A stretch of DNA of 5,657 nucleotides from an uncultured Eubacteriaceae bacterium (GTDB lineage Bacteria; Bacillota; Clostridia; Eubacteriales; Eubacteriaceae), in NCBI GenBank assembly GCA_947625585.1, contig CANQOZ010000078.1, positions 1 to 5,657 on the forward strand, in the 5' to 3' direction. This document shows positions 1 to 4,105 of this stretch, piece by piece. Made by a program: the position numbers and the translations under genes. The notes below the pieces were generated by a model that was given only the letters and a program-made list of their open reading frames with translations, had not been told where the DNA came from and did no database searches. Each line of letters opens with the position of its first letter. The stretch's first letter is position 1.

Positions 1-593
1 GAAATCATATAGATGGTAATCCAGTTTTAATAATTCTTGGAGCTATAATCCTGTCAATTTTTGTTGGCTATTTTGAAGAAGGATTGTTTAGAGGTGTTGT
101 TTTAAATGCCTTTCTTTTAAAATTAGGTGGAAGCTATAAGGGAATTGTGGCATCCTGCATTTATTCATCTATTATTTTTGGATTTGTACATGTATATTCT
201 GATTTTCTTGCTTTCTTTACTACACCTTCATCATTTTCGTTAATAGCATTGTGGCAAGTAATCGGGAAAACCATATCTGCAGGTTTAATCGGATTTATCC
301 TTTCCGTAATCTTTTTAAGAACGCATAATTTAACGGCTGTCGCAATTATCCACGGAATCAACGATCTAGGTCCATTTCTGCTTACCTTCTTATTAAATCA
401 GCGAGGTCTAACAGAATACGTTAGTGGAAATACCGCCCAAGGTCAAATTTCGGCAATTGGCTACGTTATCCAATTTGTTTTAATGATACCAACTTTAATC
501 TATGCCTATAAACAATTAAAGTTTGTAACTGTCCCACAATACGGATTTTTTGAGCATCCATGGTATCCCATTTCAGTTAATAAAAACAAATAG
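1..593 (+). CDS. CPBP family intramembrane metalloprotease (5' end cut off)
   Basis: The reading frame is open from the first bases (first full codon at 3) and ends at TAG 591-593, followed directly by a second in-frame TAG. 196 residues are visible, so the N-terminal membrane helices lie outside the window. All three CPBP (CAAX protease/bacteriocin-processing, Abi) motifs are present: EEGLFRG, with the paired glutamates at codons 75-80 and Arg at 90-92; FGFVH, with His at 189-191; and HGIND, with His at 351-353 and Asn at 360-362. These residues form the metal-dependent active site inside the membrane. Several hydrophobic stretches separate the motifs, and the protein ends in a polar, basic tail. 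TTG at 84 is not the start, because it lies inside the first motif. Family members process prenylated or secreted peptides, give bacteriocin self-immunity, or act as scaffolds; the substrate here is unknown. It converges with the cysteine protease gene, so a shared transcript is not expected. Confidence 0.92.
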   Translation, partial: NHIDGNPVLIILGAIILSIFVGYFEEGLFRGVVLNAFLLKLGGSYKGIVASCIYSSIIFGFVHVYSDFLAFFTTPSSFSLIALWQVIGKTISAGLIGFILSVIFLRTHNLTAVAIIHGINDLGPFLLTFLLNQRGLTEYVSGNTAQGQISAIGYVIQFVLMIPTLIYAYKQLKFVTVPQYGFFEHPWYPISVNKNK

Positions 594-642
594 TAGAGCT
601 GGAAGTTCGCACAATAAATTGAAACCTTATCTTTTTAATTTA

Positions 643-679
643 AAATGCCCATAACAGTTGAATTCTGTGATGGGCATTT
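643..679. terminator. Bidirectional terminator hairpin between convergent genes
   Basis: A 10-bp perfect stem (AAATGCCCAT at 643-652 with ATGGGCATTT at 670-679) continues, after one A/G mismatch, into ACAG/CTGT (654-657 with 665-668) around a 7-base loop. It lies 50 bases after the CPBP stop and about 185 bases after the stop of the leftward protease gene. The stem has a GC-rich core and AT-rich ends. The T-tracts are modest: GCATTTGCTTTATAATT on the plus strand and GCATTTTAAATT on the minus strand. Position and shape fit a terminator serving both genes. It is the strongest hairpin seen in the window. Confidence 0.7.
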
Positions 680-779
680 GCTTTATAATTGAGTTTACTT
701 AATTGTTAAAAATAGAATTACATTAATCTTCTATAAGAAACAATTCATAAATGTATTTTCAAATTGATTTAATTCAACC

Positions 780-816
780 TTTTCTATTCAAGAAAAGTAT
801 TAATAGAAAATACTTT
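780..816. repeat. Overlapping, mutually exclusive AT-rich inverted repeats
   Basis: Two perfect stems share bases. TTTTCTATT (780-788) pairs with AATAGAAAA (802-810), and AAAGTATT (794-801) pairs with AATACTTT (809-816). Only one can form at a time. On the minus strand the second stem begins about 48 bases after the stop of the cysteine protease gene and is followed by TCTTGAAT, so it could be a weak 3'-end hairpin for that gene. Both stems contain a single G-C pair each and would be unstable. The arrangement may partly reflect chance in AT-rich DNA. Confidence 0.4.
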
Positions 817-828
817 AACTTAAAGCAG

Positions 829-881
829 TTAATATCTATAATTTAACTATTTAAGATTCGTTGCTATTTAGTAGATATTAA
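829..881. repeat. 10-bp perfect inverted repeat spanning the end of the leftward protease gene
   Basis: TTAATATCTA at 829-838 is the exact reverse complement of TAGATATTAA at 872-881, with 33 bases between. The right arm lies in the last codons of the cysteine protease gene and the left arm just downstream of its stop (TAG, 864-866 on the minus strand). In the transcript this would make a long-loop hairpin around the stop codon. A role in 3'-end stability is possible, but the stem is almost all A-T and no function can be assigned. Confidence 0.3.
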
Positions 882-3677
882 TCTTACTTCAATTGCAAGA
901 AGAGGATGCCCGGAATTCGGAATACCTACTGATGTATCTGTGTTGACCGTAGCGTAATCAGTCCAACCTTGTCCTTCAATATAAGCACGGTACTGGAATG
1001 CAACAGGTGTTGGGCCAAACAATGATTGATAATCTGGAGTAGCAGCTAACTTAATGGCCTCAATTGGCCTGTTTTGCCACATCGTTCCAGTATATTCACC
1101 ATCAGACCCATCAATCCAACCAACACCTTGGGAATAAACAGACGGCGAAAGATCGATTCCATCTAAATTACTGGAAATACGGACACCTTCCAAATGCTTC
1201 GAGTTTTCCATTCCAATTATACCGTTTCCTACTTCAGAATTTGATCCTGCTGGGTAGAATGTCGAAGGTTTAACAAATCCAATGTTTTGTCCGTAAGTAA
1301 TATAAGTTATGAAGTGATTATTTCCTGGACTAGATGTGGTTATTGTTTCATTAGCATTCCATTTGGCATCTGTATATCCGAGCCAATAGAGATTTCCTCC
1401 GATATTAGCATAGGCATTTATAATGATACTGTCAGCATTAATAAAGTAATTGTTAACTGCTGTGTCGTTTACCGGGACATTTCTTAGAATAAAATTGTTT
1501 GTCCCATCCTCTCTGTTGACAACTTTTGCGTTTATATCAGACTGGTTTGTTTCAGACCAGACAAAGACAGAAAGATTATCGGCTTGAACTTTTTGTGCAA
1601 AAGCGGGGTTAGGATTAACATTCTTAAACTGAATGTCAAAGTAATCCGGGGAGGTGTTTACTACCTGAATCGAATCTGCTATTATTGGCTGATTCGTCAC
1701 ATTAATAATAGCCATTCCTAACTGGGCTCCGTTTGTACATTCGATTACGCCATATCCTTCCTCTAGAGCTGTTACAGTAACAGATAGATTAGAAGGATCT
1801 ACCTGCATCGAAATGCCACCTGAAGCAAACCACTGAAGATTATCAATATCGACGTAAGCTCCTTCCGGTTCAAAACTTGCATCAATAGTTACTGAGTTTG
1901 TATTACCTGGAAGTGTTGAAAGTACAGTTGATTCCGGAGTTAGGTTAATAAAATCAACTTCAGGCTGAACCGGTTTTGGCGGTACGATTTCAAGATCAGT
2001 AGTATAAGCTTTAATCAAAGCATTTCCATAAACTATTTTATTTGGTGCATTTACACCATTTTGTGGAGTGATAACTGAATAGTGTATCTTGTTATTATTA
2101 ACAACTGCATCACTTGTAACATCCTGCCAGGCATTTCCATTTAAACCTTTTATAAAGCTTTGACCAGGGAGTGCTTTAGCATCAAATGATTGTAAGGTTA
2201 AGCCAATTTCTTGTCCATCCGGTCCTTGGAGTGGAGCATCAATTGAGTTTTCTAATCCTAGTTCAAAAGCAAGAAGTGGAACTTGTTGCATAGTCCCATT
2301 AGAATCAGGCGTATTGACTACAGCTGTTTCAACAACAGAAAACACCGTTCCTTCAGGAAGTTCAACAGAATTTGAAAGTTCTACAGTATGAATTCCAATA
2401 TAATTAAACTTTGTTGATCCAGAAGCGACAAGTTCTCCATCGGTTGGTGAAGTATAATTTTCATTTAGAACATAAACTTTAATGTTCGTGGTTACGGATT
2501 CGTCAGGGTCTAATGGAATTGGATTGTTGGCAGAAACAGCTTCGAGTTCTTCTCTATGGTCAGCTGTAAAAATACTGGCATAAGATGCTTCACCTGCAAC
2601 CATTCCTGAATTTTTCATGTTATTAAGCAAATAATTGTAATTATCTGAATATTTAGTGCCTAAAAAATCATATTGATAAATATTATCATAGGAATAGCCA
2701 CCTTGAATATTCGGTGTTTCTACATCCAACCAAGCACAGTTACCCAATCCCTGGTCATAATAGGACATATAGAAGTATCCTTCATCACCAAAATCTGTTC
2801 CCCAGGAGTTCTTAATAATATAGGCCCCATTTCCAGGAGGTTGAGTATTAAAATTAGAAGCAGGATAGTTATCATCCCACCCTACAACTGTTACAGCATG
2901 GTTTACGTCTTTACCAGCCCCATCACTGCAATAATAGGAAGCATGCTCCGTATTTCTAAATTCATCTTCATCATAATAGAGAATAGGAATCGATCCATGT
3001 TTTAACATATTCTGTTTAATCCAATCTTCTAAGTATTCAGGATTACCGTTATTAATTAATCCCTTTCCATTTGAAGCCGGAACAGATTCTCCAAATACGG
3101 TTTCTCCGTTCTGAAGATGTATCTGCTGTTCGTAAAACATATTATAAGGTAGACTCCAGGTTCCCTGTTCAGCGTACTCATTATTTGTCATCAGTCCTTC
3201 ATCATTTTTATAAGGCGCATTTGCTTCCGTATTACTTCCGTACCAAGTGGATAATTGATTTAAAGCTAAAATATTATCCCCGCCATTATTAAAGGCAGCA
3301 TAAGTTTGGCCGCCAACTCCTTCCGGAACATCTTGCGTGTTAAATGAATAATAACCTTCAAAGGAATTGTCCGGAGCTCCCTGATTTTTTTGCATTCTTG
3401 AATTAAACCAAGCGAGTGATCGCTCTGATAGATCGATATTTGAAGGAGCTCCCTTTAAAAGAGCACTTGTTTCTGCTGCAGAGGTATTGGAAAAACTCCA
3501 ACACGTTCCCCACGGATTCTGATTTTTTACTGGTGTAACATAGCTTTTACCATTAATATTTCTCAAGTCATAACTTGAAGGATAATTTGTATCCTGGGCA
3601 ATTCCAATTGTGGATAAGCCTATTAAGACTAATGATAAAATAAAAATAATCTGATATATTTTTTTAACTCTCTTCAT
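864..3677 (-). CDS. Secreted C1A papain-like cysteine protease with lectin-like domain and ChW repeats
   Basis: This complete 937-residue exported protein starts at ATG 3675-3677; an in-frame TAG four codons upstream (3687-3689) rules out a longer form. Residues 1-27 are a signal peptide (KRVKK, hydrophobic core, cleavage after GIA). The papain domain (about 31-320) follows directly, without the usual I29 inhibitor prodomain. The catalytic set is intact: oxyanion Gln53, Cys59 in NPWGTCWSFS, His260 in VNHAVTVVGW and Asn290 in IIKNSWGTDFGDEGYF. Residues about 326-470 match the lectin-like domain that often follows such papain domains. A proline-rich linker (566-574) leads to an Ig-like segment (about 575-662), then a segment resembling the GBS Bsp-like repeat (about 667-780), then three ChW repeats (790-935). 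It probably degrades proteins outside the cell, with the C-terminus binding wall, polymer or protein partners. It diverges from the subtilase gene. The protease family is certain; the Ig and Bsp-like assignments are tentative and the substrate is unknown. Confidence 0.95.
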   Translation of the reverse strand: MKRVKKIYQIIFILSLVLIGLSTIGIAQDTNYPSSYDLRNINGKSYVTPVKNQNPWGTCWSFSNTSAAETSALLKGAPSNIDLSERSLAWFNSRMQKNQGAPDNSFEGYYSFNTQDVPEGVGGQTYAAFNNGGDNILALNQLSTWYGSNTEANAPYKNDEGLMTNNEYAEQGTWSLPYNMFYEQQIHLQNGETVFGESVPASNGKGLINNGNPEYLEDWIKQNMLKHGSIPILYYDEDEFRNTEHASYYCSDGAGKDVNHAVTVVGWDDNYPASNFNTQPPGNGAYIIKNSWGTDFGDEGYFYMSYYDQGLGNCAWLDVETPNIQGGYSYDNIYQYDFLGTKYSDNYNYLLNNMKNSGMVAGEASYASIFTADHREELEAVSANNPIPLDPDESVTTNIKVYVLNENYTSPTDGELVASGSTKFNYIGIHTVELSNSVELPEGTVFSVVETAVVNTPDSNGTMQQVPLLAFELGLENSIDAPLQGPDGQEIGLTLQSFDAKALPGQSFIKGLNGNAWQDVTSDAVVNNNKIHYSVITPQNGVNAPNKIVYGNALIKAYTTDLEIVPPKPVQPEVDFINLTPESTVLSTLPGNTNSVTIDASFEPEGAYVDIDNLQWFASGGISMQVDPSNLSVTVTALEEGYGVIECTNGAQLGMAIINVTNQPIIADSIQVVNTSPDYFDIQFKNVNPNPAFAQKVQADNLSVFVWSETNQSDINAKVVNREDGTNNFILRNVPVNDTAVNNYFINADSIIINAYANIGGNLYWLGYTDAKWNANETITTSSPGNNHFITYITYGQNIGFVKPSTFYPAGSNSEVGNGIIGMENSKHLEGVRISSNLDGIDLSPSVYSQGVGWIDGSDGEYTGTMWQNRPIEAIKLAATPDYQSLFGPTPVAFQYRAYIEGQGWTDYATVNTDTSVGIPNSGHPLLAIEVRLISTK
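873..1310 (-). repeat. Three ChW (clostridial hydrophobic-W) repeats at the protease C-terminus
   Basis: These are protein-level repeats inside the cysteine protease. The middle copy (residues about 838-880) is the best match, with GVGWIDGSDGEYTGTMW and then RPIEAIKLA; its Trp854 is encoded at 1116-1118. The last copy (about 893-935) has YIEGQGW (Trp905) and LLAIEVRLIS. The first copy (about 790-835) has YGQNIGF, then GNGIIGMENSKHLEGVRI, with Phe801 in place of the signature Trp. ChW repeats occur in threes in many clostridial secreted proteins and are thought to mediate binding to surfaces or other proteins. The copies are too diverged to recognise as DNA repeats. Confidence 0.8.
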
Positions 3678-3682
3678 TTCAT

Positions 3683-3688
3683 TTCTCT
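3683..3688 (-). promoter_or_regulatory. Ribosome binding site of the cysteine protease gene
   Basis: On the minus strand AGAGAA lies 5 bases before the ATG at 3677. It is only a partial match to AGGAGG and the spacing is short. An overlapping upstream ATG (ATGAAATGA) is out of frame with the gene and stops at once. The start is supported chiefly by the signal peptide and the nearby upstream in-frame stop. Confidence 0.45.
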
Positions 3689-3722
3689 ATTCAATAATTC
3701 AAACCGTAACTATAACCGCTGT

Positions 3723-3751
3723 TTTAAATTCCATTTTGTTTACTAAAACAA
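3723..3751 (-). promoter_or_regulatory. Candidate promoter for the cysteine protease gene
   Basis: On the minus strand TTGTTT (3746-3751) and TTTAAA (3723-3728) are separated by 17 bases. Both boxes are 4 of 6 matches to the sigma-A consensus, and the gene start lies about 45 bases further on. In DNA this rich in A and T such a match is weak evidence. TATAGT at 3709-3714 is another possible -10 but lacks a matching -35. Confidence 0.3.
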
Positions 3752-3782
3752 TAAATATAAAATCATTAAAATTTTCAAAAAT

Positions 3783-3804
3783 TAGATCCAATCTTGTGGA
3801 TCTA
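3783..3804. repeat. 8-bp perfect hairpin in the divergent region
   Basis: TAGATCCA (3783-3790) pairs exactly with TGGATCTA (3797-3804) around a 6-base loop. On the minus strand the stem is followed by ATTTTTG, so it could act as a terminator or leader attenuator for leftward transcription starting upstream of it. If the candidate promoter at 3723-3751 is the true one, the hairpin lies upstream of transcription and would instead be an operator-like site or an insulator between the two genes. Confidence 0.45.
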
Positions 3805-3865
3805 TTTATTTAAACGATTTCCTTATTGTTAATTTAACATAAATTTTAATCATTTTGTATCTTTC

Positions 3866-3888
3866 TTTACCTAGATAACTTAAGTAAA
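3866..3888. promoter_or_regulatory. Candidate operator, copy 1 of the TTTACCTA inverted repeat
   Basis: TTTACCTA (3866-3873), 7 bases, then TAAGTAAA (3881-3888): an inverted repeat with one mismatch in 8. A closely similar element lies 192 bases downstream. Copy 1 is about 100 bases upstream of the subtilase -35 box and about 115 bases upstream of the candidate leftward promoter, so it could act on either gene. The binding protein is unknown. Confidence 0.4.
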
Positions 3889-3985
3889 AAATATAATAAT
3901 TTTCTTTTTAACAGTAAAAACTTTAAACCATATTAATTTTCCTATTAAAATTTCTGAAATAACTCAAAAGCTTTTAAATTAAGTA

Positions 3986-4013
3986 TTGATTTATTAAAAA
4001 ATGATGTTATAAT
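3986..4013 (+). promoter_or_regulatory. Sigma-A promoter of the subtilase gene with extended -10
   Basis: TTGATT (3986-3991) and a perfect TATAAT (4008-4013) are 16 bases apart, and TG at 4005-4006 makes an extended -10. The A/T-rich stretch immediately upstream resembles an UP element. Transcription is predicted to start near 4020, leaving a leader of about 86 bases. This is the clearest promoter in the window and suggests strong basal expression. Confidence 0.75.
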
Positions 4014-4018
4014 ATTCT

Positions 4019-4038
4019 ATTACTTTATTAAAAGTAAT
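4019..4038 (+). repeat. Inverted repeat at the predicted 5' end of the subtilase mRNA
   Basis: ATTACTTT (4019-4026) and AAAGTAAT (4031-4038) are exact reverse complements around a 4-base loop. Because the predicted transcription start is near 4020, the mRNA would begin with this stem. It could protect the 5' end from decay, as the leader stem of Bacillus aprE does, or be a repressor site overlapping the start. Only one pair is G-C, so the RNA stem would be weak. Confidence 0.45.
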
Positions 4039-4057
4039 TATTTAATGTCGTTTTTTG

Positions 4058-4082
4058 TTTACCTAAAGTAGCTTAGGTTAAA
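4058..4082. promoter_or_regulatory. Candidate operator, copy 2 of the TTTACCTA inverted repeat
   Basis: TTTACCTA (4058-4065) is followed after 8 bases by TAGGTTAAA (4074-4082). The core ACCTAA/TTAGGT is a perfect 6-bp inverted repeat with a 6-base loop (4061-4078). It lies inside the predicted subtilase leader, ending about 10 bases before the ribosome binding site. It could be a downstream operator or a leader hairpin affecting translation. Confidence 0.4.
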
Positions 4083-4091
4083 GAATTCACT

Positions 4092-4096
4092 AGAAG
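4092..4096 (+). promoter_or_regulatory. Ribosome binding site of the subtilase gene
   Basis: AGAAG lies 9 bases before the ATG at 4106. It is a partial Shine-Dalgarno match. An in-frame TAG at 4091-4093 overlaps it, so ATG 4106 is the first possible start, and the typical signal peptide beginning there confirms the choice. Confidence 0.5.
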
Positions 4097-4105
4097 ATTA
4101 AAACA

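Larger units (their letters stand above)
3678..4105. other. 428-base divergent intergenic control region
   Basis: No open reading frame of note lies here. The region is strikingly AT-rich, with many A and T tracts, and separates the starts of two exported protease genes pointing in opposite directions. It holds a good promoter for the subtilase gene (3986-4013), a weak candidate for the leftward gene (3723-3751), a hairpin at 3783-3804, two similar inverted repeats carrying TTTACCTA (3866-3888 and 4058-4082), an inverted repeat at the predicted subtilase transcript start (4019-4038), and a 10-bp palindrome AAAAGCTTTT (3966-3975) just upstream of the -35 box in an UP-element-like position. It is longer than two simple promoters need, which suggests regulation. 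Confidence 0.7.

Noticed and set aside
84..593. A gene starting at TTG 84
   Set aside because: The frame is open upstream to the window edge, and the TTG lies inside the EEGLFRG catalytic motif, so the true start is outside the window.
2673..3005. A 110-codon plus-strand open frame opposite the papain domain
   Set aside because: It lies wholly antisense to a strongly conserved catalytic domain, and its low-complexity Ile-rich product is typical of an antisense shadow. The smaller frames at 1064-1487 and 3071-3292 are rejected for the same reason.
3948..3962. CodY-box-like sequence with central TTTCTGAAA upstream of the subtilase promoter
   Set aside because: Four of 15 positions differ from AATTTTCWGAAAATT. 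A second near match at 3770-3783 is one base too short. In such AT-rich DNA neither is above expectation, although CodY control of proteases would make biological sense.
4058..4082. Iron-box (DtxR/IdeR type) site
   Set aside because: The arms ACCTAA and TTAGGT resemble the DtxR half-site, but their order is reversed relative to the consensus, which begins with TTAGGT and ends with ACCT(A/T)A. No metal-related gene is present.
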